DNA of 7,488 nucleotides from DATJWY01 sp035500775 (lineage in GTDB: Bacteria; Pseudomonadota; Alphaproteobacteria; Acetobacterales; Acetobacteraceae): positions 1 through 7,488 of the forward strand of contig DATJWY010000219.1 in the NCBI GenBank assembly GCA_035500775.1, in the 5' to 3' direction. A model generated the notes under the pieces. It searched no databases, had not been told where the DNA came from, and was given only the letters and a program-made list of their open reading frames with translations. Position 1 is the first letter of the stretch. Every line of letters begins with the position of its first letter. The translations under genes were made by a program, and so were the position numbers. This document shows positions 1 to 6,076 of this stretch, one piece after another.

Positions 1-139
1 TTTGACCGGCTGGCTGCGCACCCATGTGCACAGCCAGGGCAGCCGGCTCGGCTTTAACGACCTGCTGCGCGCCGCCACCGGCAAGCCGCTCGACCCGGCG
101 GATTTCGAGACGCATCTGCGGCGGCGTTATCTCGACTGA
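1..139 (+). CDS. C-terminal end of an M32-family (Taq-type) metallocarboxypeptidase, partial
   Basis: Only the last 45 codons are in the window; the first whole codon is at position 2 and the TGA stop is at 137-139. The readable tail runs WLRTHVHSQGSRLGFNDLL, then ATGKPLDPADF, and ends RRYLD. This matches the characteristic end of thermostable carboxypeptidase Taq (peptidase family M32), where a WL(R/K)xxVHxxG stretch is followed by a (A/V)TGxPLxPxxF stretch and a short basic-aromatic end. Family members are cytosolic zinc-dependent enzymes that remove C-terminal residues from peptides. The HEXXH zinc site lies far upstream, outside the window, so catalytic competence cannot be judged. The assignment rests on the tail alone. 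The gene probably ends its own transcription unit, because a GC-rich hairpin follows 18 nt after the stop. Confidence 0.72.
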   Translation, partial: LTGWLRTHVHSQGSRLGFNDLLRAATGKPLDPADFETHLRRRYLD

Positions 140-157
140 GAGCGGCGACAGGCCGGT

Positions 158-186
158 CCGCCGGGCCGGATGCAAGGGCCCGGCGG
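158..186 (+). terminator. GC-rich hairpin downstream of the carboxypeptidase gene
   Basis: Arms 158-167 (CCGCCGGGCC) and 177-186 (GGCCCGGCGG) are perfect 10-bp complements around a 9-nt loop, starting 18 nt after the stop codon. No clear T-run follows, so this may be a transcript-end-stabilising hairpin or a non-canonical terminator rather than a classical intrinsic terminator. Confidence 0.45.
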
Positions 187-202
187 GAGTCCCGGCGGGA
201 GT
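179..202 (+). repeat. Two-copy 12-bp tandem repeat
   Basis: The unit CCCGGCGGGAGT occurs at 179-190 and again, identically, at 191-202. It overlaps the right arm of the preceding hairpin. It is in a non-coding gap and looks like a local duplication; no function is evident. Confidence 0.6.
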
Positions 203-311
203 AAGGGGACGTTAACGAATCACCGCTTAGATTTCCCCTCATGGCCCGCCGTGTCGCGGGACGGGACCGGCGATGGCGCGGCGGTTCCTGGGCCGAGGGG
301 AGATCCTGCTC

Positions 312-569
312 ATGAAACTTGTTGAGATCGTCGGCAGCACGCCGGGCAACGTTCTCGCGACCGTGCGGCATCAAGGGATGGAATTGCGCCTGCCCGTCGA
401 ACTGACCCAGCACCCGCTCGGCGGCTGGCAGGCGCGGCGGTCGGGCCAGGATTGGTCGCTGCGCTGCCGGGAGCAGGCGACGGCGATCCTGCTCGAAGCG
501 GGCGGTCTGTTCGCCAATGACGACGCGCCGACGGAGCACCCGGCCGGCTGGGCCATCGCCGCGGAATAA
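312..569 (+). CDS. Small conserved-looking hypothetical protein (85 aa)
   Basis: I do not recognise this protein. The ATG at 312 is preferred because a purine-rich GAGGGGAG (295-302) precedes it at suitable spacing. The upstream in-frame ATG at 273 would add 13 residues (MARRFLGRGEILL) and has a weaker ribosome-binding sequence. The product is soluble, with no membrane segment or signal peptide. It begins MKLVEIVGSTPGNVLATVRH, which looks beta-rich, continues with a segment containing ELTQHPLGGWQARR, and has a helix-like CREQATAILLEAGGLF stretch before a loose C-terminus. There is one cysteine and no recognisable catalytic motif. It lies 100 nt before the YcgN-like gene on the same strand and may be cotranscribed with it. 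Codon use (strong G/C third positions) supports real coding. Confidence 0.55.
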   Translation: MKLVEIVGSTPGNVLATVRHQGMELRLPVELTQHPLGGWQARRSGQDWSLRCREQATAILLEAGGLFANDDAPTEHPAGWAIAAE

Positions 570-669
570 GGCGGCCGCGCCAGGACACGGTGGCCAAGGC
601 GGGAGCCAGGGCGGGGACGGATGACGTCCGGGATGATTTCCCACGGCGTTCCGCGTTAATAAGCGGCCT

Positions 670-1128
670 ATGCCCCCTTTCTGGAAAACCAAGACCCTGG
701 CCGAGATGAGCGACGCGGAGTGGGAATCGCTCTGCGACGGCTGCGGCCGCTGCTGCCTGCACAAACTGCGCGACGACGATACCGGCGAACTGGCCTTCAC
801 CAACGTCGCCTGCCGGCTGCTCGATACGCATTCCTGCCGCTGCACCGATTATGCGCGGCGCGCCAAGAAAGTGCCCGATTGCGTGCGTCTCACCCCCGAG
901 ACGCTCGGCGAGATCGACTGGCTGCCCCCCTCCTGCGCCTATCGCCTTGTGGCGGAGGGGCAGGATCTGCCCTGGTGGCATCCGCTGGTTTCCGGCGACC
1001 CGGAAAGCGTGCACCGGGCCGGGATTTCCGTGCGGGACCGCGTGATCAGCGAGCGCCGCGCGGGGCCGCTCGAACACCATCTGGCGGAATGGCCCGGCAA
1101 GATGCCGCGTCCGCGCCGTGCGGGCTGA
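670..1128 (+). CDS. YcgN/UPF0260-family cysteine-cluster protein
   Basis: This 152-residue protein has the family hallmark near its N-terminus, LCDGCGRCCLHKL (about residues 21-33), after the typical FW-K-K-L-AEMSDAEWESLCD lead-in. Further cysteines follow at about 48, 56, 58, 71 and 89, including ACRLLD-HSCRCTDY and PDCVRLTP, then WLPPSCAYR and LPWWHPLVSGD, all characteristic of UPF0260. The cluster resembles the CxxCxxCC zinc/iron-sulfur fold (YkgJ-like), so metal binding is likely, but the biochemical role of the family is not established. Length agrees with the family (about 145-155 aa). The start at 670 is chosen because it begins the conserved PFW motif; no strong Shine-Dalgarno sequence is visible upstream. 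The next gene on the same strand begins about 110 nt downstream. Confidence 0.9.
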   Translation: MPPFWKTKTLAEMSDAEWESLCDGCGRCCLHKLRDDDTGELAFTNVACRLLDTHSCRCTDYARRAKKVPDCVRLTPETLGEIDWLPPSCAYRLVAEGQDLPWWHPLVSGDPESVHRAGISVRDRVISERRAGPLEHHLAEWPGKMPRPRRAG

Positions 1129-1235
1129 GCGATAATCCGGGCACCAGCGCCGAAGCGGCTGGAAAGCGCGGCCCGGCCCCGGTTTAATATCGTCCGAAAC
1201 GGTGCGCCGCCCCGGCCCCGTCTGGACCCAACCGC

Positions 1236-1997
1236 ATGCCCGCAGCCAAGCGACGCCGAGACCCGGCCACCGGTGCGGCCGCCCCGAAACCCGGCTTGCC
1301 GGTCCCTGCGCCGGAAACCCTGACCCTGCCGCTCGGCACCGCCCGGGTGGAATGGCGCCGCAGCCAGCGGGCCCGCCGGATCAGCCTGCGCATCGACCCG
1401 CGCGGCGGGGTGGTGGTCGTCACCCTGCCCCCACGCGCGGGGCGGGCCGCCGGCATGGCGCTGCTCGCCGACCATGCCGACTGGGTCGCCGATCGCCTCG
1501 CCGCCCTGCCCGGCGCCGTGACCTTCGCCGATGGCGCGACGGTGCCGCTGGACGGGACGCCGCACCCGATCCGCCACGTCCCCGGCGGCCGTGGCGGCGC
1601 CTGGCTCACGGAGGGAACCATCCAGGTCAGCGGCGAGGCCGTGTTCCTGTCGCGCCGGGTCGGGGATTTCCTGCGCGAGGAAGCGCGGCGACGCCTCGCC
1701 CTGCGCGTCGCCGCCGCGGCGGAAGCGGCCGGGCTCACCCCCCGCCGGGTCACGGTGAAGGACACGCGCACGCGCTGGGGCAGCTGCTCATCGACCGGCG
1801 TGCTGATGTTCTGCTGGCGCCTGGTGATGGCGCCGCCGCTGGTGCAGGAATACGTGGTCGCGCACGAACTCGCGCATTTGCGGCACATGAATCACGGCAA
1901 GGCATTCTGGGCTCTGGTGGACACGCTGACGCCGCATCGCGCGGCAGCGGTCGCCTGGCTCCATGAGGAAGGGCCGCGCCTGCTGCGGATCGGTTAA
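1236..1997 (+). CDS. YgjP-like (DUF45/SprT-like) zinc metalloprotease
   Basis: This 253-residue protein carries the diagnostic YgjP core: TRTRWGSCSS (about 177-186), WRLVMAPPLVQEYVVAHELAH (about 194-214) and the third-ligand region MNHGKAFWALV (about 218-228). H210 and H214 of HELAH and H220 are the expected zinc ligands, with E211 as catalytic base. The N-terminal part contains the usual RRSQRARRISLRID strand and a PPRAGR segment; the first 35 residues are Pro/Ala-rich and probably disordered. The protein is predicted cytosolic with no signal peptide or membrane segment. Substrates of the family are largely unknown. The start at 1236 gives a family-like length but lacks a convincing ribosome-binding site, so a slightly later start is possible. 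Its stop (1995-1997) lies 2 nt before the ATG of the cupin gene, which suggests translational coupling. Confidence 0.9.
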   Translation: MPAAKRRRDPATGAAAPKPGLPVPAPETLTLPLGTARVEWRRSQRARRISLRIDPRGGVVVVTLPPRAGRAAGMALLADHADWVADRLAALPGAVTFADGATVPLDGTPHPIRHVPGGRGGAWLTEGTIQVSGEAVFLSRRVGDFLREEARRRLALRVAAAAEAAGLTPRRVTVKDTRTRWGSCSSTGVLMFCWRLVMAPPLVQEYVVAHELAHLRHMNHGKAFWALVDTLTPHRAAAVAWLHEEGPRLLRIG

Positions 1998-1998
1998 A

Positions 1999-2622
1999 AT
2001 GCTCATGCCCGCGCGTTCCCCGGACCTCCAGCGCTTGCTCGATCTGACCCAGGCGGCGATCTATCCCGCCGCCCCGCCCAGGACGGCGACCGCCATCGCG
2101 GCCGAACGGATCTTCTCGGCCCTGCGGCAATCAGCGGGCACGCCGGGACGGAGCGAATCAGGCCGGTTGCCCGTCTGTCGGCAGCATCTGGAGCCGGCGC
2201 TGACGCAGGCGCGCCTCCAACAAAGGGCTGTGGGCGATGTCGCCGACGCCTTCGCCGCCCTTGAGCCCCGGCTCGCCTGGACGGTGCGCGCCGGAGCCGA
2301 AACGCAGGGCCAGGGCTTCCTGAACGGCCATGCGAACGCAACGATCATCGGCCCGGGAGGGCTTGAGATCCGGAACGATATCTGGATCGGCGTGACGCTG
2401 ATGGCTCCGGGCACGCGGTATCCCGATCACTCCCATCCGCCCGAGGAAATCTATCTGGTGCTTTCGGAGGGAGAATGGTGCAACGGGAACACGCCCTGGC
2501 ACCGGCCCGGTATCGGCGGCCTGGTCTATAACCCGCCCAACATCGTCCACGCCATGCGTTCGGCGGAACAGCCGCTTCTGGCGCTCTGGTTCCTCTGGAC
2601 CGGCACGGAAACCGGCGCCTGA
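1999..2622 (+). CDS. DMSP-lyase-family (DddL/DddQ-like) cupin protein
   Basis: This 207-residue protein has an alpha-helical N-terminal half and a C-terminal cupin barrel. The metal-site motif is YPDHSHPPEEIYLVLSEGEW (141-160) and the second cupin motif is VYNPPNIVHAM (176-186). In DddQ the Zn/Fe site is recalled as H125, E129, Y131 and H163, with Y120 nearby. Here H146, E150, Y152, H184 and Y141 have exactly that spacing, so all metal ligands appear present. Known family members cleave dimethylsulfoniopropionate to dimethyl sulfide and acrylate, but many cupins of this superfamily in non-marine bacteria have unproven substrates. The ATG at 1999 is chosen because it begins 2 nt after the protease stop (TAAAATG). 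An in-frame ATG at 1963 would overlap that gene by 35 nt, and one at 2005 is also possible. No transporter or acrylate-degradation gene is visible nearby, so the substrate remains open. Confidence 0.82.
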   Translation: MLMPARSPDLQRLLDLTQAAIYPAAPPRTATAIAAERIFSALRQSAGTPGRSESGRLPVCRQHLEPALTQARLQQRAVGDVADAFAALEPRLAWTVRAGAETQGQGFLNGHANATIIGPGGLEIRNDIWIGVTLMAPGTRYPDHSHPPEEIYLVLSEGEWCNGNTPWHRPGIGGLVYNPPNIVHAMRSAEQPLLALWFLWTGTETGA

Positions 2623-2623
2623 C

Positions 2624-2639
2624 AGCCTCCCATGGGGCT
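2624..2639 (+). terminator. Weak hairpin between the convergent cupin and hldE-like genes
   Basis: AGCCTC (2624-2629) pairs with GGGGCT (2634-2639), including one G-T pair, around a CCAT loop. A pyrimidine-rich tract, TCGCCTTTCTT, follows. It sits directly after the cupin stop and could end that transcript, but the stem is short. Confidence 0.25.
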
Positions 2640-2651
2640 TCGCCTTTCTTA

Positions 2652-2843
2652 TACCAACTGCCTTATTGATCGACCTATCTGAAAGGCCTGGGGCTTTGCT
2701 GGACCCCACTGGGGCCGTCGGCCCCCAGACCCCTTTCCATTAATGATTCCAAACGTGTGCGGGTCTGGGGGCGCTGCCCCCTGGGGGTCCTGGGCAGAGC
2801 CCTGGCCTTTTTCTCGATCGGTCAAGATTTACGGCGGTTGGTA
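2652..2843. mobile_element. 192-bp MITE-like palindromic element (repeat copy A)
   Basis: The ends are perfect 7-bp inverted repeats, TACCAAC (2652-2658) and GTTGGTA (2837-2843). Beyond these, about 18 of 25 terminal positions match in inverted orientation. Direct TTA triplets flank it at 2649-2651 and 2844-2846, consistent with a 3-bp target duplication. Inside, both arms begin with AAAGGCC-like sequence and contain short GC hairpins: 2711-2725 (GGGGCC/GGCCCC), 2767-2781 (GGGGGC/GCCCCC) and 2792-2802 (GGGC/GCCC). The core at 2745-2753 is GATTCCAAA, which copies B and C share. It encodes no transposase; short open frames across it are by-products of GC richness. It fills most of the gap between the cupin and hldE-like stops, and its right-hand TTA is the reverse complement of the hldE-like TAA stop. 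The most likely reading is a non-autonomous element mobilised in trans by a related insertion sequence elsewhere. Confidence 0.62.
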
Positions 2844-4250
2844 TTACGTAGCGTCGCCCTGCCTCACCAGCACCTTGCCGCCCCAGCTCGCCACCAGTGC
2901 CGCGATGTCGGGGCTCGGCTTCTGTTCCGGCTCCACCAGCAATTCCGGCTGCAACGCCTTCAGCGTCTGCTCCGGCCCCGGCTCACGATAGAGGCAGACG
3001 AGATCGACGGTCGGTAGCCCGGCCAGGGCCGCCAGCAGCGGCACCGGCGAGTCATCCGCCTCGTCCCCCGTGCTGACGCCGACGACCAGCCGGTCGCAGG
3101 CGGCGCGCGCCTGGTCCAGCAGCGCGCGATGCTCGGGGAGCAGCGGGTCGAACGACCCGTTGGTGAAACCGGTGCGCCAGCCGAGCTGCCGCCACTGCCC
3201 GACCTGCTCCACCGCCACCTCGCGGGTGACGACCTTGCGCAGCGCCCGTCCCTGCGGCGCGAGCGCCGCCAGCAGGTCCACGTCCCGCGCCACCGCGACG
3301 CCCGGGCGGCCGAGCACCACCCCCATCGACAGATTGGCGATCTCCGCCACGAGCGGCATGGCGAGTCCGGCCGCGATGCCCGCCGCCAGCGCCGCCGCCA
3401 CCGTGTCGAAGGTGCCGCTGATATCGAAGATCTCCGTCGCCACGCAGGGGAGATGGCTGACGCCGGCCTCCGAGACGATTGTGAGGCCGCGCTCGCCGCG
3501 ATTGACCACCACCGTTCCCCAGCCATGGCGATCACGGAGATGGCGGGCGGCCTCGCCGAGCGTCGCGTCATCCGGCGCGCCGAGGCCGGTCGCCTCCGTC
3601 AGCGCGTCGACGCTGATCACCGCGACATCGGCCCCGGCGAAGCGGCCGAGATCCGCCGCCCCGTAGGTGCTGATCACGACCGGCCGGCCGGCCTTGCGCG
3701 CCGCGGCGATGATCCGCGCCGGCACGTCCCCGCTCAGCACGCCCTTGCGATAATCGGAGAGCACCGTCACCGAGGTCGCCGCCACCGCGTCGCCGATGAT
3801 GCGCAGCATGCGCTCGGCGAGATCCGGCTGCACCGGCGCGATTTCCTCGCGATCGGTGCGCAGCAATTGCTGGCCATGCGCCACGAAGCGCGTCTTCATC
3901 GTGGTGCAGCGGCCACCCTGGACGAGCAGCCAGGGCGTCAGGTTCGGCTGGCCGCCGATCAGGGCGGTGAGATCGGAGCCGGCCTGGTCATCCCCGACCA
4001 CGGAGATGAAGGCGACCGCCGCGCCGAGCGCCGTGAGATTGCGGACGACATTGCCGGCGCCGCCCGGCATCGCGAGTTCCCGCTCCTCACGCAGCACCGG
4101 AACCGGCGCTTCAGGGCTGATGCGGGAGACGGTGCCGTAGACGTATCGGTCCAGCATGATATCGCCGACCACGAGAACGCTGGCACGGGCCAAGCGGCGA
4201 ATTGCGGCAGCCAGATCGGCGTGAGGCGTGCTCGTAGCGATATCGTTCAT
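2844..4250 (-). CDS. HldE/RfaE-like heptose kinase-adenylyltransferase homologue with degenerate active sites
   Basis: The protein is 468 aa and clearly homologous to bifunctional HldE, which makes ADP-heptose for lipopolysaccharide. The N-terminal ribokinase-fold domain (about 20-330) keeps LVVGDIMLDRYVYG (26-39), SRISPEAPVPVL (42-53), PGGAGNVVRNL (62-72), GQQLLRTD (126-133) and SDYRKGVLSGD (165-175). However, DPKG is replaced by STYG (194-197), the TPNxxE magnesium motif by ISVDAL (212-217), and the GAGD anion hole by GTFD (279-282); only the catalytic-position Asp282 remains. The C-terminal nucleotidyltransferase domain (about 345-468) starts well with TNGSFDP (363-369), but HxGH reads LPEH (371-374), the RLKG-like loop is absent, roughly 15 residues are missing around 400-405, and the protein stops shortly after SWGGKV without the usual HSTT end. 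The frame is open throughout, so this is not a simple frameshifted pseudogene. Its ATG directly follows an AAGG. The stop codon coincides with the edge of element A. Homology is certain; catalytic function is doubtful. Confidence 0.85.
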   Translation of the reverse strand: MNDIATSTPHADLAAAIRRLARASVLVVGDIMLDRYVYGTVSRISPEAPVPVLREERELAMPGGAGNVVRNLTALGAAVAFISVVGDDQAGSDLTALIGGQPNLTPWLLVQGGRCTTMKTRFVAHGQQLLRTDREEIAPVQPDLAERMLRIIGDAVAATSVTVLSDYRKGVLSGDVPARIIAAARKAGRPVVISTYGAADLGRFAGADVAVISVDALTEATGLGAPDDATLGEAARHLRDRHGWGTVVVNRGERGLTIVSEAGVSHLPCVATEIFDISGTFDTVAAALAAGIAAGLAMPLVAEIANLSMGVVLGRPGVAVARDVDLLAALAPQGRALRKVVTREVAVEQVGQWRQLGWRTGFTNGSFDPLLPEHRALLDQARAACDRLVVGVSTGDEADDSPVPLLAALAGLPTVDLVCLYREPGPEQTLKALQPELLVEPEQKPSPDIAALVASWGGKVLVRQGDAT

Positions 4251-4284
4251 CCTTGCATGGGTATCCGGTCAGCCATGTGCAAGG
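4251..4284 (-). promoter_or_regulatory. Leader hairpin covering the ribosome-binding region of the hldE-like gene
   Basis: Read on the minus strand, CCTTGCACATGG (4284-4273) can pair with CCATGCAAGG (4260-4251) over 10 bp with a 2-nt bulge and a 12-nt loop. The right arm ends immediately before the ATG of the hldE-like gene and contains its only Shine-Dalgarno-like AAGG. Folding would limit ribosome access. The same segment holds a mini-frame, ATG CAA GGA TGA, whose stop overlaps the start codon. Regulation is inferred from structure only. Confidence 0.3.
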
Positions 4285-4382
4285 CAAGCAGGAAGGCGGG
4301 CCGAACACCCCGGGCGCAGGCATAACCTTTGCGTGGGCCGCTCCCTCCCCAACCGACCGCCGGGCGATGCCTCCGCGCGGCG

Positions 4383-5174
4383 TCAGGCGACGAGAAACCC
4401 CACCCGGTCCTCTTCCAGCACGGCGCAGGTCAGGCGCCCGGTGAGGAAGGCGCCGGTATCGAGCCCGATCCGGTTGCGGCGCAGCACGGGCTCGGTCGCC
4501 GGCGAGTGGCCGTGCACCACCACGGCGCCGAGATCCGCCTCCGAGGAGAGGAACGGCTCGCGGATCCACAGCAGGTCGCGCACCGCCTGCAACTCGGTGA
4601 CGACCCCGGGGCGCAGCCCGGCATGCACGAACACGTAGCCATCGACGCTGTGCCGGACCGGGAGGCTCTCCAGGAAATGCAGATCCTCCTGAGGCAACAA
4701 CTGCGCCCAATGCCGTGGCGGCGTGTCCGGCGAGACGCCCCAGCTCAGCAACGCCGCCGCCCCGCCATTGGCGAGCCAGGGCCCGGCGAGCTGGGGATCG
4801 CCCGAGGCAACCGCCCGAAGCATCATCTCCTCATGGTTGCCCATCAGGTTGACGACCCTGTCCACCGGCACCGCCGGCCCCTGCCTCAGCGTCCGTATCA
4901 CCCCGGCGCTGTCCGGCCCGCGATCAACATAGTCGCCGAGATGGATCAGAAGGCTCTCCGCCACCGGGCGCTCGGCGAGATCCTCGGCGATGCGCTGATG
5001 CAGGGCGAGCAGCTTGCCCAGGTGGCCATGCACATCCGCGATGGCATAGACGCGCCGACCCGGCGCGAGCCTGCCGGGTGACGGCATGAAGCGTATCGTC
5101 GGGCGTGTCCCTCCCTCCCCGCTCAGGAAAGACCGCAGCCGCATCGCGTGGCGTACCAGCATCGCCCTCGTCAT
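4383..5174 (-). CDS. PPP-family metallophosphoesterase (serine/threonine-type protein phosphatase)
   Basis: This 263-residue protein carries every signature of the PPP calcineurin-like fold: ADVHGH (46-51), GDYVDRG (80-86), GNHE (112-115), VHAGLRP (183-189) and HGHSP (221-225). The metal ligands D47, H49, D81, N114, H184 and H223 and the general acid H115 are all present, so it should be a working two-metal phosphatase. It is close in size to bacterial PrpA/PrpB-like enzymes and ApaH relatives, so protein phosphatase or dinucleotide polyphosphate hydrolase activity is possible. No signal peptide is evident; residues 1-40 are basic and variable. The first ATG (5174) has AGGAG only one base upstream. 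The next ATG, residue 5, or M30 just before the conserved domain, may be the true start. It lies 132 nt upstream of the hldE-like gene on the same strand, so cotranscription is possible. Confidence 0.88.
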   Translation of the reverse strand: MTRAMLVRHAMRLRSFLSGEGGTRPTIRFMPSPGRLAPGRRVYAIADVHGHLGKLLALHQRIAEDLAERPVAESLLIHLGDYVDRGPDSAGVIRTLRQGPAVPVDRVVNLMGNHEEMMLRAVASGDPQLAGPWLANGGAAALLSWGVSPDTPPRHWAQLLPQEDLHFLESLPVRHSVDGYVFVHAGLRPGVVTELQAVRDLLWIREPFLSSEADLGAVVVHGHSPATEPVLRRNRIGLDTGAFLTGRLTCAVLEEDRVGFLVA

Positions 5175-5222
5175 GCTCCTACAACCAGGAAGTTGAGCCC
5201 GCGCGCGCCGGCGCGCAAGCGC

Positions 5223-5354
5223 GGAAAAGGCCAGGGGCGCCGCCCCTAGACCCCGCCAAAGGCCAAGCCTTTGGAATCCCTTATTTTAAGTGATCGGGGG
5301 TCTGGGGCCTCAAGGCCCCAGCGGGTCCAGGGCAGAGCCCTGGCCTTCTTTTCC
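5223..5354. repeat. Four-hairpin palindromic repeat element (copy B)
   Basis: The element is bounded by GGAAAA (5223-5228) and TTTTCC (5349-5354). It contains four perfect short hairpins: 5233-5247 (AGGGGC/GCCCCT), 5256-5274 (CCAAAGGC/GCCTTTGG), 5302-5321 (CTGGGGCC/GGCCCCAG) and 5327-5343 (CCAGGGC/GCCCTGG). The shared core GATTCCAAA lies on the minus strand at 5278-5270. Its right 53 bp (5296-5348) are the exact reverse complement of 7325-7377 in copy C. It separates SURF1 from the phosphatase gene and probably acts as a bidirectional transcript-end structure. The last hairpins overlap the SURF1 coding end. It lacks the TACCAAC ends of copy A. Confidence 0.75.
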
Positions 5355-6074
5355 TGCAACACGCCACACCGACCGGCACCAAAGCCCATAGATCACCGCC
5401 AGCGTCACGGCGAGGCCGTACCAGGTCAGCGCGTATTGCAGGTGATTATTGGCCGGGCGCGGCAGCGCTGTCGCGGGTTGCGGCCCATCCGGCCCGCCCT
5501 GGAGGGCCACCAGCACGTAGGGCGTCGCCTCGGCGAGCCCCAGGGCGGCACCGATCGCGGCGGGGTCCAGCGTATAGAAGCGCCGTGCCTTCGGGTCATC
5601 GGCGGCGCTCAGCCAGCCACGCCGCTCGGGCGGACGCACATAGCCGACGATCCGCGCCGCGCCGCCAGGATGCGCCCCGCCCTCCGGCACCCAGCCGAGA
5701 TCGACGAGAACCGGCGGCGCCCCCGGCCGCTCCAGCGGCTCGATCAGCCGCGCGCCCATCGCCGGGCCGGAGGCGATGTCGCGGACCTCGTCGCCGTAAA
5801 GCGCGGCCAGATCCGGCCGCAGCCGACCGGCGACAACGACCTTTGCGAAGGGCGCGGGCGTGGCCGGCAGGGCAACCGGCGGCGCCTGCTCGGCACGGTC
5901 GATCTCCGCGAGCAGCGCCGTCTTCCAGGCCAGCCGATCCAGTTGCCAGGTGCCGAGCCCGATCAGCACCGCCAGCATCGCCAGGGTCAGCAACCCGGGA
6001 CCGAGCAGGCGCCGCCAGGGGAACCGTCCGCCCCCGGAGGCGGCGGATGGAAGGGAGGACGCCGCGCCTGGCAT
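5310..6074 (-). CDS. SURF1-family cytochrome c oxidase assembly protein
   Basis: This 254-residue inner-membrane protein has the SURF1 architecture: an N-terminal membrane helix (about 25-43) running into GTWQLDRLAWK (41-51), a large periplasmic domain with VVVAGRL, LVDLGWVP (123-130), GYVRPPERRGW (144-154) and YTLDP (167-171), and a second helix (about 217-233) preceded by NNHLQYALTWYGLA (209-222). SURF1/Shy1 proteins help assemble the haem a-containing subunit I of aa3 oxidase. The ATG at 6074 starts 2 nt after the DUF983 stop (TGACCATG), so translation is likely coupled. The frame is open further upstream, but that part is antisense-type noise over real genes. The last 12 residues, EGQGSALDPLGP, and the TGA stop are encoded by repeat copy B, with the stop codon in a hairpin loop, so the native C-terminus has been replaced or extended by repeat DNA. 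Confidence 0.9.
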   Translation of the reverse strand: MPGAASSLPSAASGGGRFPWRRLLGPGLLTLAMLAVLIGLGTWQLDRLAWKTALLAEIDRAEQAPPVALPATPAPFAKVVVAGRLRPDLAALYGDEVRDIASGPAMGARLIEPLERPGAPPVLVDLGWVPEGGAHPGGAARIVGYVRPPERRGWLSAADDPKARRFYTLDPAAIGAALGLAEATPYVLVALQGGPDGPQPATALPRPANNHLQYALTWYGLAVTLAVIYGLWCRSVWRVAGKEGQGSALDPLGP

Positions 6075-6076
6075 GG

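Noticed and set aside
54..1080. Long minus-strand open frames across the YcgN-like region
   Set aside because: They are complementary to well-supported plus-strand genes and show no recognisable motifs.
1202..1966. A 254-codon plus-strand frame nearly coincident with the metalloprotease
   Set aside because: The overlapping frame at 1236-1997 carries the HELAH zinc site and other family motifs; this one is Arg/Pro/Gly-rich noise.
2844..2880. Idea that element A truncated the hldE-like protein
   Set aside because: If TTA is the duplicated target, rebuilding the empty site leaves the same TAA stop, so the missing C-terminal motif predates or is independent of the insertion.
2743..3017. Short plus-strand frames starting in element A
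   Set aside because: They read from palindromic repeat DNA into the antisense of the hldE-like gene, and no transposase motif is present.
3129..4325. A 398-codon plus-strand open frame opposite the hldE-like gene
   Set aside because: It is antisense to a protein with unmistakable HldE homology. Its translation is rich in Arg, His and Ala with no domain features, as expected for a GC-rich shadow frame.
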